Origin: Alphaproteobacteria bacterium UBA6038
Lineage (GTDB): Bacteria > Pseudomonadota > Alphaproteobacteria > Micropepsales > Micropepsaceae
Direction: 5' to 3'
Length of the DNA stretch: 64,000 nucleotides
Assembly (NCBI GenBank): GCA_002429315.1
Contig: DIZC01000104.1
Location: 1 to 64,000 of the forward strand
Position numbers and translations under genes: made by a program. The notes below the pieces were generated by a model. The model was not told the origin of the DNA. It saw only the letters and a program-made list of their open reading frames with translations, and ran no database searches. This document shows, piece by piece, positions 26,993-37,105 of the stretch; the first letter of the stretch is position 1, and each line of letters begins with the position of its first letter.

Positions 26993-29149
26993 ATGCCACC
27001 TTATCCTTTCGTCTCACGGGCGATTCAGTCGCTTTCAAAATGCGCGCTTTCGGAACGCGAGCGGTGGGCGCTGTGGCTGCCGGTGGCGTTTGGGATCGGT
27101 ATTGCGCTCTATTTCGCTTTGCCGCGCGAGCCTCCGCCGTTTGTTGGAATGGCGCTCGGAGCTTCCGGCGTCCTGCTTGCTGTCGCGGCCGCCGGAACGG
27201 AGGCACCTTTTGCACGCGCGCTGCTTGGTGGCGTCGCCGCAATTTTGTTGGGTTTCGGCGTCGCGAAGCATCGAACGGATTCGGTTGCGGCACCGATCCT
27301 TTCCCATCGCGTCGGCCCATCGCTGGTCGAAGGACGGGTTGAAAACACGCAAGCGCATGGCAAGAGCGTTCGTGTGGTCCTGACTCTTGCGCACGTTGCC
27401 CATCTTCAACCTCGATTCCTGCCGAAGCGCGCGCGCATTTCGATTCGGAGCGGCGCAGACACGCTGAGGCCGGGTGACTGGATACAGGTCCGCGCCGTCC
27501 TGTTGCCGCCGCCGGCGCCGGCGGCGCCGGGCGATTACGACTTCGGCCGTGCCGCCTTCTTTCGCCAGATCGGCGCGGTTGGGTATGCCTACGGACGGCC
27601 CACGAGAACTGCGCAGCTTGGGCCGGCGAGCTTTTCCGAAAGAGTCGCGACGGCCGTGGAATTGCTGCGCTGGCGCGTGTCTGCGCGGATACATTCTGTA
27701 CTACCGGGCAGCACCGGCGCCATCGCCTCCGCATTGATAACAGGAGATCGAGGCGGCATTTCCGAGGATGACGAATCGGCTCTGCGCGATGCGGGCCTTG
27801 CGCATGTCCTCGCCATTGCCGGACTACACATGGCGCTGGTGGGCCTGGGGCTTTTCTGGGCGATAAGGGCCTTCTTGGCACTTTTCCCCATCATTGCGCT
27901 GACTCAGCCGATCAAGAAATGGGCCGCGCTTGCCGCGCTCGGCAGCGCGGCGTTCTACCTCGTCATGAGCGGCGCGGCGACGCCGGCCACTCGTGCGTTC
28001 ATCATGCTCGCCGTGATGCTGATCGCCATCCTGTTCGATAGGCCTGCAATCTCCATGCGCTCCGTCGGCCTGGCAGCAGCGATTATTCTGCTGCTCGAAC
28101 CGGAAACGCTAATCGAGCCGGGATTCCAGATGTCGTTTGCCGCCGTCGTGGCGCTGGTCGCGGTCGCAGAATGGGAGCGCGCGCGCGCCCGATCCGAAAG
28201 CGCTCTGCCGCTGCCGGGCGTGCGCCGCTACATGCGCGCGATCGTCACGACAAGTCTTGTGGGCAGCATTGCAACCGCGCCGTACGCCGCGTTTCATTTC
28301 GATCGGGCGACGCACTACGCGGTTCTCGGCAATCTCGGCGCCATGCCGATCATGGCGTTCGTGACCATGCCCGCCGCGGCGTTATCCATTTTTCTGATGC
28401 CGTTCGGCCTCGACGAATATCCACTGCGGGTCATGGGTTGGGGCATTGACGCGATGCTGGCGGTCGGGCGTTGGGTCTCCCAGCTCCCGGGGTCGGTTTC
28501 GCTCGTCTCGGCGTGGCCGATTTCTGCACTGGTGTGCCTCAGCCTGGGCGGGGTGTGGATCGCGCTCTGGCGAGGACCTTGGCGTTGGGCTGGATTTGTT
28601 CCAGCCGCGGTTGCCGGTGCCCTGGTGCTTGCCGCAAAGCCGCCCGACATCGTCGTCGCGCGCGACGGACTGACAGTCGCACTCCGCGCTCCCGATGGGC
28701 GCCTGCGCTTCGTACGCGAACCTAGGGACACATATTCTGCGCAGGAATGGCTGAGGCGAGACGGCGACACGCGCGGCATCGCGGAAGCCGTGGCGCGGCG
28801 GGCTGACGGAGTAACCTGCGATGCTTACGGCTGCATCGCCCGGACCGGCGGTGTTCGCATCGCCATCGCTATGAAGCCCGACGCGCTCGATGAGGATTGC
28901 TCGACCAACCAGATTGTGATCAGTGCAGTTCCGACCCGCAGCCGTTGCCAAGGGCCTGCGCTCGTGGTCGATCGATTCGATGTGGCTCGCTCTGGCGCTT
29001 ACGCGGTCTGGCTACAGCACGGGATTACGACTGCAACGGCGCAGGAAGAGCGCGGCGTCCGGCCCTGGAGTCTGCCGCCTGTGCGCCGTCAGTATCGCCG
29101 AAGCAGACCCACCAGCTTGCCTTGGATACGCACCCGATCGGAGCCGTAG
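26993..29149 (+). CDS. comEC: ComEC/Rec2-family DNA uptake channel protein
   Basis: 718 residues from [14 protein letters not shown]. An N-terminal DUF4131-like part with two membrane helices and an OB-like middle (about residues 100-190) precedes the competence domain: [20 protein letters not shown] and [17 protein letters not shown]. Multiple hydrophobic helices follow. The C-terminal 150 residues lack the HxHxDH metallo-beta-lactamase motif of canonical ComEC and look degenerate. It may import DNA or be a relic; dprA is also in this window (53942). Its 3' end overlaps lexA by 61 nt on the opposite strand. Confidence 0.9.
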   Translation: MPPYPFVSRAIQSLSKCALSERERWALWLPVAFGIGIALYFALPREPPPFVGMALGASGVLLAVAAAGTEAPFARALLGGVAAILLGFGVAKHRTDSVAAPILSHRVGPSLVEGRVENTQAHGKSVRVVLTLAHVAHLQPRFLPKRARISIRSGADTLRPGDWIQVRAVLLPPPAPAAPGDYDFGRAAFFRQIGAVGYAYGRPTRTAQLGPASFSERVATAVELLRWRVSARIHSVLPGSTGAIASALITGDRGGISEDDESALRDAGLAHVLAIAGLHMALVGLGLFWAIRAFLALFPIIALTQPIKKWAALAALGSAAFYLVMSGAATPATRAFIMLAVMLIAILFDRPAISMRSVGLAAAIILLLEPETLIEPGFQMSFAAVVALVAVAEWERARARSESALPLPGVRRYMRAIVTTSLVGSIATAPYAAFHFDRATHYAVLGNLGAMPIMAFVTMPAAALSIFLMPFGLDEYPLRVMGWGIDAMLAVGRWVSQLPGSVSLVSAWPISALVCLSLGGVWIALWRGPWRWAGFVPAAVAGALVLAAKPPDIVVARDGLTVALRAPDGRLRFVREPRDTYSAQEWLRRDGDTRGIAEAVARRADGVTCDAYGCIARTGGVRIAIAMKPDALDEDCSTNQIVISAVPTRSRCQGPALVVDRFDVARSGAYAVWLQHGITTATAQEERGVRPWSLPPVRRQYRRSRPTSLPWIRTRSEP

Positions 29150-29832
29150 AGGCGCGTCTCATAAGCGGGGTTGGCCGCTTCCAAGGCGATGGAATCGCCG
29201 CGCCGGCGCAGACGCTTGAGCGTGGCCTCGGCTTCGTCCACCAGCGCCACCACAATGTCGCCGGTGCTCGCCGCGTCCGCCTGCTGGATAATGACGGTGT
29301 CGCCGTCCAGGATTCCGGCGTTGATCATCGAGTCTCCTGCGACTTCGAGCGCGTAGTGATCGCCGCGCCCCAGCATGCTGGCCGGGACGGGCACGTCCGC
29401 AACCTTGTTCTGCAGTGCTTCGATCGGAGTGCCGGCTGCGATCCGGCCCAGCACCGGAACATTCGCCGCGCCATCGTTGTCGCTGCGGCGCGGGCTGCCC
29501 GCACTGCGCGTGTCGGCGGGAATCCTCGCATCGCCTCGAAGCGGCCGCGCTCCCGGTGAATGCATCAGGCGCTGCGCCTGGCTGCGGGTGGTCGCAGGCC
29601 GGACGGTATCGGCCATGTTCTCCGGCAGCTTCACGATCTCAAGCGCGCGCGCGCGTTTCTGCAGCCGCTTGATGAACCCGCGTTCTTCGAGCGCGGTGAT
29701 GAGGCGGTGGATGCCGGATTTTGACTTCAGATCCAGAGCGTCCTTCATCTCGTCGAAAGAGGGGGGGATGCCGCTCTCCCGGACGCGCTCGTGGATGAAC
29801 ATCAAGAGTTCGTACTGTTTCTTGGTCAGCAT
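29089..29832 (-). CDS. lexA: LexA SOS repressor
   Basis: 247 residues. A winged HTH covers about residues 1-65 ([20 protein letters not shown]). The self-cleavage site is Ala133-Gly134 in GRIAAGTPI, with the Ser168/Lys206 dyad ([15 protein letters not shown]). The linker between domains, about residues 70-125, is much longer than in the 202-residue E. coli protein, as in many alphaproteobacteria. The SOS box at 29887-29901 lies 55 nt upstream. The 61-nt 3' overlap with comEC means convergent transcripts. Confidence 0.97.
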   Translation of the reverse strand: MLTKKQYELLMFIHERVRESGIPPSFDEMKDALDLKSKSGIHRLITALEERGFIKRLQKRARALEIVKLPENMADTVRPATTRSQAQRLMHSPGARPLRGDARIPADTRSAGSPRRSDNDGAANVPVLGRIAAGTPIEALQNKVADVPVPASMLGRGDHYALEVAGDSMINAGILDGDTVIIQQADAASTGDIVVALVDEAEATLKRLRRRGDSIALEAANPAYETRLYGSDRVRIQGKLVGLLRRY

Positions 29833-29886
29833 GATTTGTCTCCGCCGGCGCGCCGCTCTCGAACAAAGCCGCAACAATCCGCAATT

Positions 29887-29901
29887 GTTCTAGTTAGGTT
29901 C
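29887..29901. promoter_or_regulatory. LexA (SOS) box upstream of lexA
   Basis: GTTCTAGTTAGGTTC, a perfect GTTC-N7-GTTC direct repeat, the alphaproteobacterial SOS box, reading GAAC-N7-GAAC in the direction of lexA. It sits 55 bp before the lexA ATG, as expected for autorepression. Good match by position and sequence. Confidence 0.85.
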
Positions 29902-29970
29902 CGATGATGCGTCAACCAAAAAGTTTTGCAAATCATTCCAATGGCTTGCGGCAGCCCCGCAGTTCGCGAG

Positions 29971-31161
29971 CTAATCGAGCGGGATGATCGCGACCGAATC
30001 GCCTTTTCGCGCTATGGGAGCATGCGGCCCCCTGATCAAAAGAGCGTCGCTGTCCGCGAGCACCTTCTGCATCGAAGAATCCTGAGCCGGGAACGGCTCA
30101 ACCCACAACACGCCGTCACGGCGAAAGAGCCGAGCCCGGACGTAGTCCTGGCGGCTGTCATTGGCGCCCATCTCCGTCGCCAGCCGCGCTGTCAATCCGT
30201 TTGGCTCTGTTTCTGTTCCGAGCATCGCGGCGATCGCTGGCTTCAAGAAGAGCAGAGCGCAGACAAAGGAGCTGACGGGGTTTCCCGGCAGCCCCAGCAA
30301 AGGGGTCTCGCCGAGCCGGCCAAAGATCAGCGGCTTGCCCGGACGCATCGCAATTTTCCAGAAGTCGAGCATGAAGCCTTTTGGCCCAAGGGCGCGCTGG
30401 ATGAGATCGTGATCGCCGACGGATGCGCCACCCAAGGTCACGACGAGATCGGCCTCGGCGGCGCGTTCTTCGATTTTCGCGATAGCTTCGATGTTGTCGG
30501 GGACGATGCCAAGGTCGCGCGGCTCGGCACCCCATTTTCGGATCAGCACAGGCAAGGCATAGATCGACGAGGCAACGATGCCACCAGGCCGGCGGGTTTC
30601 GCCCGGACGAGAAAGTTCGTCGCCCGTAGCAGCCAAAAGAATGCGAGGCCGCCTGCGCGCTTCGACCGCGGGGACATCGGCGGCCGCAATGAGGGCGACG
30701 TCACGCGCCGTCAGACACTTTCCGGGACGAACCAGAACGTCACCCTTTCGAAAATCCTGCCCGGCGGGGCGGATATGTCGCCCCGCATGCGCTGCGGCAT
30801 TGATTACGACAAAGCCGGCGCGCTGTTCGGTATGTTCCTGGATGACGATGGCATCGGCGCCATCGGGAACCACTCCGCCAGTGAAGATGCGGACGGTTTC
30901 CCCCGCCCGCAGTTCGCCTTTGAACGGGTGTCCCGCTGGGGCTGAGCCGACGACCGGCAAAGTGACCGGCGGATGAAGCGCGTCTGCGGAGCGCACGGCA
31001 TAGCCGTCCATTGCCGAGACGCGGAACGGTGGCTGATCGAGGCGTGCGATCATATCCGCGGCAAGCACGCGGCCCGCCGCAGCCTCGATCGGCACGCATT
31101 CGGCTTCGACAGGTGCGAACGCCGCGACGACGCGCCGAACAGCTTCTTCGACGGCAATCAT
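29971..31161 (-). CDS. moeA: molybdopterin molybdenumtransferase
   Basis: 396 residues with the four MoeA domains: PFRVSAMDGYAVR, RIFTGGVVPDGADAIV, LAATGDEL and LLGLPGNPVSSFVC. It inserts molybdate into molybdopterin-adenylate. Its start shares ATGA with moaC. It is last in the trpGDC-moaC-moeA operon. Confidence 0.96.
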   Translation of the reverse strand: MIAVEEAVRRVVAAFAPVEAECVPIEAAAGRVLAADMIARLDQPPFRVSAMDGYAVRSADALHPPVTLPVVGSAPAGHPFKGELRAGETVRIFTGGVVPDGADAIVIQEHTEQRAGFVVINAAAHAGRHIRPAGQDFRKGDVLVRPGKCLTARDVALIAAADVPAVEARRRPRILLAATGDELSRPGETRRPGGIVASSIYALPVLIRKWGAEPRDLGIVPDNIEAIAKIEERAAEADLVVTLGGASVGDHDLIQRALGPKGFMLDFWKIAMRPGKPLIFGRLGETPLLGLPGNPVSSFVCALLFLKPAIAAMLGTETEPNGLTARLATEMGANDSRQDYVRARLFRRDGVLWVEPFPAQDSSMQKVLADSDALLIRGPHAPIARKGDSVAIIPLD

Positions 31162-31661
31162 TCGCCGGACGAACTGTACGGCGCATCGGGCGCGGTATAG
31201 GTCCCGCTTTTTCCGCCGGATTTCGACAACAGCCGAATGCCCTCGATAACAGCGCCGCGATCGATGGCCTTCACCATGTCGTACACCGTGAGGGCCGCTA
31301 TCGTCACCGCCACGAGCGCCTCCATCTCGACGCCTGTCTGTGCCGTTGTGCGCGCGGTGGCGAGAATGCGCAGCGCAGAACGATCATCCTGCAGTTCGAA
31401 TTCGATATTGGCTTTGGTCAGGGGAATGGGATGACAGAGCGGGATCAGTTCCGATGTCTTCTTGGCGGCCATGATGCCGGCGAGCCGCGCCACCCCGAGC
31501 ACATCGCCTTTCGGCGCATCGGATGAGAGGGCCACGTTATACGCGTCCGGTGAGAGCACGATGACGGCCGTGGCCTGTGCTTCACGCACCGTGATGTTCT
31601 TTTCAGAGACATCCACCATTCGGGCAGCGCCTTGCTCGTCCAAATGCGAGAGCTTAGTCAT
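31158..31661 (-). CDS. moaC: cyclic pyranopterin monophosphate synthase
   Basis: 167 residues. [15 protein letters not shown] and [20 protein letters not shown] are the MoaC active-site motifs, including the Lys and His residues. It converts 3',8-cyclo-GTP to cPMP in molybdenum cofactor synthesis. It overlaps both trpC and moeA by 4 nt. Confidence 0.97.
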   Translation of the reverse strand: MTKLSHLDEQGAARMVDVSEKNITVREAQATAVIVLSPDAYNVALSSDAPKGDVLGVARLAGIMAAKKTSELIPLCHPIPLTKANIEFELQDDRSALRILATARTTAQTGVEMEALVAVTIAALTVYDMVKAIDRGAVIEGIRLLSKSGGKSGTYTAPDAPYSSSGE

Positions 31662-32458
31662 TTCCCCATCTTAGCACCGATCAGGTTGCGCGTCGCGGCT
31701 GCGACATCGGCCTGCCGCATGAAGGTTTCCCCGATCAGGAACGTCGTGACGCCCGCTCCAGCCAGAAGCTCGAGATCCGCGCGTGAGGCAAGGCCGCTTT
31801 CGGCGACCGCAAGAACATCGCCCGGAATTCGCGGCGCAAGCCTCAACGTCACGTCAAGATCGGTCTCGAATGTCCTCAGATCGCGATTGTTGATTCCGAT
31901 CATCCCGGCGCCCAGCATCAGCGCACGATCGAGTTCCCGTTCGTCGTGAACTTCGACCAATGCATCCATCCCGTATTGGCCAGCCGCCGCCAACAACTCG
32001 CGTGCAAGGCCGTCGTCGACCATCGCCAGAATGATGAGGATGCAATCGGCGGCATGGGCGCGGGCTTCTGCCACCTGGTACACATCGAGCAGAAAATCCT
32101 TTCGAAGCACCGGCAGCCCAACGGCAGCATGGACGAGCGGGACGTAGTCCAGACAACCCTGAAAGGATGGCGCGTCGGTCAACACGGACAGGCACGTGGC
32201 GCCTCCGCTCTCGTAGGCTTGCGCCAAGGCTACCGGATCGAAGTCTGGACGAATGATACCCTTCGACGGACTAGCCTTCTTGATCTCTGCGATCAGCGCG
32301 AACTCGCCGCTCGATTTCTTTTCCAGTAACCGCCCCCGAAAGCCCCGCGGCGGGGTTGTTTCTGCGGTTCGCGCTTCCAGATCGCGCAACGGCGCACGTG
32401 CCTTTGCGGCCACCACTTCCTCACGTTTGTAGGCGGCGATCTTGTTAAGAATGCTCAT
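31658..32458 (-). CDS. trpC: indole-3-glycerol phosphate synthase
   Basis: 266 residues, TIM barrel. [17 protein letters not shown] holds the catalytic Lys, with [27 protein letters not shown] and [12 protein letters not shown]. Converts CdRP to indole-3-glycerol phosphate. Overlaps trpD by 14 nt and moaC by 4 nt. Confidence 0.98.
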   Translation of the reverse strand: MSILNKIAAYKREEVVAAKARAPLRDLEARTAETTPPRGFRGRLLEKKSSGEFALIAEIKKASPSKGIIRPDFDPVALAQAYESGGATCLSVLTDAPSFQGCLDYVPLVHAAVGLPVLRKDFLLDVYQVAEARAHAADCILIILAMVDDGLARELLAAAGQYGMDALVEVHDERELDRALMLGAGMIGINNRDLRTFETDLDVTLRLAPRIPGDVLAVAESGLASRADLELLAGAGVTTFLIGETFMRQADVAAATRNLIGAKMGK

Positions 32459-33479
32459 GTGCTTCTCGCGAGAACGCGACGAGCCTGCTCAGCACGGCGA
32501 GCGCGCCACTGTTTTCGATTGCGACCCTCGCTAAGACCGCGCCCGCTCGAAGGTCCGGAGCTTTGTCGGCGATAACGAGAGCCGCCGCGGCATTCAACAC
32601 CACGATATCGCGATATGCGCCTCGATCTTTGCCCTCCAGCATGGAGATCAGCCGTTCCGCATTGTATCTTGCGTCATCGCCCTTCAGCGCATCGAGCGTG
32701 CTGCGCGGTGCACCGGCCTCTTCGGGATCCACGGTGCGTCGCTGGATTTCACCGTTCTCCAGGATTGTTGTGTGGGTAACCCCGGTCGTGGTCATCTCGT
32801 CCATACCGTCGCTGCCGTGCACGACCCACGCTTTCTTAGTACCAAGCTCGCCGAGCACCCGCGCGATCGGCTCTAGCCATTCCTCCGTATATACCCCCAG
32901 CAACTGGCGCCGCACGCCTGCCGGATTGCAGAGGGGGCCGAGCAGATTGAAAATGGTCCGGACGCCCAGCCGTTGGCGTACCGGCGCCACGTTCTTCATC
33001 GCCGGATGGTAGTGTGGCGCGAAGAGGAAGCAGAGCCCCACTTCGCGCAGGCAGGCGCTCGCCGCTTCGGGCGAGAGCGTCACGTTTGCGCCCAACGTTT
33101 CCAGAATGTCCGCCGCCCCAGTGCGCGACGACATGTTGCGGTTGCCGTGCTTGGCCACCGGCACGCCGCAGGCGGCGACAACGAACGAGACCGCCGTCGA
33201 GATGTTCAGTGTGCCATGCCCGTCACCACCCGTGCCGCAGAGATCGATCGCGCCGGGCGGCGCGTCTATGGTCACCATGTTTGCCCGCATCGCGCGGGCC
33301 GCACCGGCGATTTCGGCAACCGTGGGCCCGCGCTGTGCCTGCGCGAGGAGGAAATCGGCCAGATCGCCGTCCGCCACACTGCCTTTCATGATCGCCGCGA
33401 AGGCTTCCGAGGACTGCTCGGCGCTCAGGGACTCGCCGCGTCGAACCGGATCGAGGAAAAGCCGGAAATCGCTGCTCAT
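32445..33479 (-). CDS. trpD: anthranilate phosphoribosyltransferase
   Basis: 344 residues. [17 protein letters not shown] is the PRPP/anthranilate motif and [18 protein letters not shown] follows; [16 protein letters not shown] is conserved. Second step after anthranilate synthase. ATG shares ATGA with trpG. Confidence 0.98.
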   Translation of the reverse strand: MSSDFRLFLDPVRRGESLSAEQSSEAFAAIMKGSVADGDLADFLLAQAQRGPTVAEIAGAARAMRANMVTIDAPPGAIDLCGTGGDGHGTLNISTAVSFVVAACGVPVAKHGNRNMSSRTGAADILETLGANVTLSPEAASACLREVGLCFLFAPHYHPAMKNVAPVRQRLGVRTIFNLLGPLCNPAGVRRQLLGVYTEEWLEPIARVLGELGTKKAWVVHGSDGMDEMTTTGVTHTTILENGEIQRRTVDPEEAGAPRSTLDALKGDDARYNAERLISMLEGKDRGAYRDIVVLNAAAALVIADKAPDLRAGAVLARVAIENSGALAVLSRLVAFSREAHEHS

Positions 33480-34066
33480 GCCGGGACGCGGGCGAAGCTT
33501 TCCACGATGTTCAGAAAGTTCTGCAGCAGTGCATGTCCATTCTCGGACGCAATGCTCTCGGGATGGAACTGGACTCCGTGAACCGGATGCCGCCTGTGCA
33601 TCGCTCCCATGATCACGCCGTCCTCGGTTGTCGCTGTGACCTCCAGTGCCTGGGGCACTGTCTCAGGCGCGATGGTCAGCGAATGATAGCGCGTGGCCTC
33701 GAAATCGTTGTTCAGGCCGCGAAACACGCCTTTGCCGGTGTGATGGATGCGGCTGAGCTTGCCATGCATCGGCTGCGGCGCCCGGACGACACGTGCGCCG
33801 TAAGCCTGTCCAATGGCCTGATGGCCCAGGCACACGCCAAGGATCGGCACGTGGCCATCGGCCTCTTCGACCAGGCTGACGCAGATTCCGGCCTCATTCG
33901 GCGTGCACGGACCGGGTGAGAGCACGATACCGTCCGGTTGCATAGCCAATGCCTGTGGCACCGAAATGTCATCGTTGCGCTTGACGACAACCTCTGCCCC
34001 CAACTCTCCCAGATAATGGAAGAGATTGAAGGTAAAGCTGTCGTAATTGTCGATGAGTAGCAGCAT
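33476..34066 (-). CDS. trpG: anthranilate synthase glutamine amidotransferase
   Basis: 196 residues. MLLLIDNYDSFTFNLFHYLG at the start; nucleophile Cys in ILGVCLGHQAIGQ, and His/Glu in VQFHPESI. It supplies ammonia to TrpE, which is encoded elsewhere in the window (43786). It heads the trpGDC-moaC-moeA operon. The frame extends to 34132, but ATG 34066 gives the standard N-terminus. Confidence 0.96.
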   Translation of the reverse strand: MLLLIDNYDSFTFNLFHYLGELGAEVVVKRNDDISVPQALAMQPDGIVLSPGPCTPNEAGICVSLVEEADGHVPILGVCLGHQAIGQAYGARVVRAPQPMHGKLSRIHHTGKGVFRGLNNDFEATRYHSLTIAPETVPQALEVTATTEDGVIMGAMHRRHPVHGVQFHPESIASENGHALLQNFLNIVESFARVPA

Positions 34067-34162
34067 GTATCTTGGAATTCCGCTTATGGTACCCCATTTT
34101 GAGCGATGTCCGTTCCAGCGGCAACTGATCATGGCGCCGGCAGTTGGCCGGTCTGCACTCGG

Positions 34163-35704
34163 CTAAACCACAATTTCGATTAGAGTGGGACTGCAGCTTG
34201 CGAAACCGCGCGCCAAGTCTCGGGCGAAGTCCTCCAGGGTCGCAGCCTTCGTCGCCGACACGCCCATGCCGCTGGCGAGGGCCACCCAGTCGATGTCCGG
34301 TCGGCCGATCTCCAGCATGTCGAGGGCCTTCGGTCCGGGATTCTCGCCGGCGCTCACCAGCTCGCCCTTCAGGATGGCATAGGCGCGGTTCGCGAAGATC
34401 ACCGTTGTGATCCGCAGGTTTTCGCGCGCGGCCGTCCACAAGGCCTGCAGCGTGTACATGCCACTGCCGTCCGCTTCGAGGCACAGCACCGGCCGTTCCG
34501 GGCACGCCACCGCCGCCCCAACGGCGAGCGGCATGCCGATTCCGATGGAGCCGCCGGTGTTCACCAGCCAGTCGTGCGGCGGCGCGCCGGCGGTCGCGGC
34601 CATCATACCTCGGCCGGAAGTGATGGATTCGTCGATGACGATGGCGCTCTCCGGCAGCAGCGCGCCCACCACCGCGGCAAGTCCGTTGAGCGTGATCTCG
34701 CCGGTCGGCAGTTGCGGGCGTGCCTGCGGCTGAAGCGCAGGCGTCGCATCGCCCGCGTGCAGGCGTTCGGCCAGCGCAGCGAGCGCGCCGGCGCCGTCTT
34801 CCTGCGGCGCGGATAAGGTAAACACCTCCGTCTTCTCCGCCGTCAGCACGCTCGGCTTGCGCGGATGCCCGAAGAACGCGACCGGCGGCGATGCGTTCAA
34901 CAGAATCAGCGCGTCATATCCGGAAAGCTGCTCGATGGCCTGGTCGGTGACATAGGCGATGCGTTCCATTGGCGGCCGGCCGGCGCCGCGCTCGATCCGG
35001 GTAAAGGCGAAGGGCGCGAGCAGCTTCGCCCCGGTTTTCGCGGCGATCTGTCCCGCAATGATAAGCGGACCTCCGACGGTGAGCCCCGTGCCGAGCACCA
35101 GGCCCACGTGGCCGCGGCGCGTCATTAACCCTGCGGCGTGGGCGATCCGCGCCTCATCCGGCAGCGGTGCCGCCGGAATTGGCGGCACATCGGCGATCGC
35201 GCCGCCGTCGGACCACGCACTATCGGCGGGGAGGATGAGGGTGGCGATGCCCCCCGGCGCGGCCCGCGCCGCCGCAATGGCTTCGGCGCAATCCCGCCCC
35301 ACCTCTGCCGCGGACTCCGCGCTCCGCAGCCAGGCCGAATGGGGCCGCGCCAGTGTCGCGATATCGGAGGCGAGCGGCGTCTCGTAGTGCCGATGGAAGC
35401 GGGCGTGGTCGCCGACGATATTGATTAACGGGACGCGCGCCCGGCATGCGTTGTGCAGGTTCGCCAGCGCATTCGTAAGGCCTGGCCCGAGATGAAGCAG
35501 CGTGCAGGCGGGTTTTCCGGTCATCCGGGCATAGCCGTCGGCTGCGCCGGAAGCCACGCCCTCGAACAGACACGGAATGCCGCGCATGGCCGGGACGCGG
35601 TCGAGCGCGGCCACGAAGTGAATTTCCGAGGTGCCGGGATTCATGAAGCACACGGTCACGCCGCCTCTGGTGAGCGTGCCGATCAGGCTTTCCGCGCCGT
35701 TCAA
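34163..35704 (-). CDS. acetolactate-synthase-like thiamine diphosphate enzyme
   Basis: 513 residues, three-domain TPP decarboxylase/ligase fold (N-terminal PYR, middle, C-terminal PP). The PYR domain has FMNPGTSEIHF and CLFEGVASGAADGYARMTGK with the catalytic Glu. The PP motif is LEADGSGMYTLQALW...VIFAN, with Ala replacing the first Gly of GDG. Start is TTG with a strong GAGGGAGG site at 7 nt. It resembles IlvB-like proteins not committed to branched-chain synthesis (no IlvN nearby). It is divergent, 69 bp away, from the metY operon; a functional link is possible but unproven. Confidence 0.8.
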   Translation of the reverse strand: MNGAESLIGTLTRGGVTVCFMNPGTSEIHFVAALDRVPAMRGIPCLFEGVASGAADGYARMTGKPACTLLHLGPGLTNALANLHNACRARVPLINIVGDHARFHRHYETPLASDIATLARPHSAWLRSAESAAEVGRDCAEAIAAARAAPGGIATLILPADSAWSDGGAIADVPPIPAAPLPDEARIAHAAGLMTRRGHVGLVLGTGLTVGGPLIIAGQIAAKTGAKLLAPFAFTRIERGAGRPPMERIAYVTDQAIEQLSGYDALILLNASPPVAFFGHPRKPSVLTAEKTEVFTLSAPQEDGAGALAALAERLHAGDATPALQPQARPQLPTGEITLNGLAAVVGALLPESAIVIDESITSGRGMMAATAGAPPHDWLVNTGGSIGIGMPLAVGAAVACPERPVLCLEADGSGMYTLQALWTAARENLRITTVIFANRAYAILKGELVSAGENPGPKALDMLEIGRPDIDWVALASGMGVSATKAATLEDFARDLARGFASCSPTLIEIVV

Positions 35705-35734
35705 GGTATCGCCTCCCTCTTTGACTGCGTCGTA

Positions 35735-35769
35735 GGCCGCCGCTCAGACAACCAAACGGCCCTGTGAGC
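35735..35769 (+). promoter_or_regulatory. interlocked inverted repeats, candidate leader pseudoknot
   Basis: GGCCG (35735-35739) pairs with CGGCC (35757-35761), and GCTCA (35742-35746) pairs with TGAGC (35765-35769), an H-type pseudoknot topology ending 4 nt before the metY-like ATG. Methionine genes of alphaproteobacteria often carry SAM-II riboswitches, which are pseudoknots, but the conserved SAM-II sequence is not seen. Five-base stems can arise by chance. Confidence 0.25.
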
Positions 35770-35773
35770 CATC

Positions 35774-37105
35774 ATGCGCGACGAAACCCTTTCCATCCAT
35801 GCCGGCTACGAGGCCGATCCGGTCACCAAAGCGGTGGCGGTGCCGATCTACCAGACTGTGGCCTATGAGTTCGACAGCGCCGATCACGGCGCGGCGCTGT
35901 TCAACCTCGAAACGCCGGGGAACATCTACACGCGCCTGTCCAATCCCACCACTGCGGTGCTGGAAAAGCGCATCGCGGCGCTGGAAGGGGGCGTGGAGGC
36001 CCTGTGCGTCGGCTCGGGCATGGCGGCGATTCACTATGCCATCGTGAACATCGCCGAAGCGGGCCACAACATCGTCTCGACTCCGCAGCTCTACGGCGCG
36101 ACCTGGACCTTGTTTGAGCACTTCCTGCGCAAGCAGGGAATCGATGTGCGCTTCGCGGCGAGCGACAGTATCGCGGACATCCAGGCGCTGATCGATGAGA
36201 ACACCCGCGCGGTCTACTGCGAGAGCATCGGCAATCCAGGCGGCAACATCGCCGATATCGAGGCGCTGGCGGATTGCGCGCACAAGAACGGCGTGCCGCT
36301 GATCGTCGACAACACCATCGCCACGCCCATCCTGCTGAAGCCGATCCGTTTCGGCGCCGACATCGTGGTGCATTCGCTAACCAAGTTCGTCGGCGGTCAC
36401 GGCACCACGATGGGCGGGGCCGTCGTCGATTCGGGAAATTTCCCGTGGGAGCGGCACGCGCAGCGCTTTTCCATGTTGACGCAGCCGGAACCTGCCTATC
36501 ACGGGGTGGTCTACACCCAGCAATATGGCCGCGCCGCCTACGCAGCGCGCTGCCGCACCGTTTGTCAGCGCAACACCGGCTCAGTGCTCGCGCCGCTCAG
36601 CGCCTTCCTCCTGCTGCAGGGTGCGGAGACGCTGGCACTGCGCGTCGAGCGGCATCTCGAGAACACGGCCAAGGTTGTCGCGTTTCTCGATAATCATCCG
36701 CAGGTCGCGTGGTGCGATTCCATCGGGCGGAAGGGCACGCCAGGGCACGCACTCGCAAAGAAATATCTTGGAGGGCAAGGCGGACCGTTTCTCACCTTTG
36801 GCGTCAAGGGCGGCTTCGAGGAAGGCAAACGGTTCTACGATGCGCTGAAGCTGTTCAAGCGGCTGGTGAACATCGGCGATGCAAAGTCGCTCGCCTGCCA
36901 TCCTGCATCGACCACGCACCGCCAGCTCACGCCTGAGGAACTGGAGCGGACCGGCGTGAAGCCGGAGATGATCCGGCTCTGCATCGGCATCGAGCACATC
37001 GACGATATCATCGAAGATCTCGACCAGGCGCTCGCGGCGACGGGGGACGCGTCGCAACCAATGGCACGAGCGCCGCAGCTGCGGCTCGCGGCATCGCGGG
37101 GGTGA
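35774..37105 (+). CDS. O-acylhomoserine sulfhydrylase (MetY-type, PLP)
   Basis: 443 residues of the Cys/Met-metabolism PLP family. RLSNPTTAVLEKRIAALEGG, VDNTIATP and the PLP lysine Lys204 in HSLTKFVGGHG are present; the long N-terminal SIHAGYEADPVTKAVAVPIY and extra insert at 225-260 fit O-acetylhomoserine sulfhydrylase rather than cystathionine gamma-synthase. Family members add sulfide or thiols to O-acylhomoserine, and relatives form C-C or C-O bonds in natural product pathways. First gene of a five-gene coupled operon with a homoserine acyltransferase next. Confidence 0.9.
   Translation: MRDETLSIHAGYEADPVTKAVAVPIYQTVAYEFDSADHGAALFNLETPGNIYTRLSNPTTAVLEKRIAALEGGVEALCVGSGMAAIHYAIVNIAEAGHNIVSTPQLYGATWTLFEHFLRKQGIDVRFAASDSIADIQALIDENTRAVYCESIGNPGGNIADIEALADCAHKNGVPLIVDNTIATPILLKPIRFGADIVVHSLTKFVGGHGTTMGGAVVDSGNFPWERHAQRFSMLTQPEPAYHGVVYTQQYGRAAYAARCRTVCQRNTGSVLAPLSAFLLLQGAETLALRVERHLENTAKVVAFLDNHPQVAWCDSIGRKGTPGHALAKKYLGGQGGPFLTFGVKGGFEEGKRFYDALKLFKRLVNIGDAKSLACHPASTTHRQLTPEELERTGVKPEMIRLCIGIEHIDDIIEDLDQALAATGDASQPMARAPQLRLAASRG

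Noticed and set aside
35705..35773. A true SAM-II or SAM/SAH riboswitch
   Set aside because: Pseudoknot topology is possible, but the conserved bases of these classes are not present, so no riboswitch class is named.
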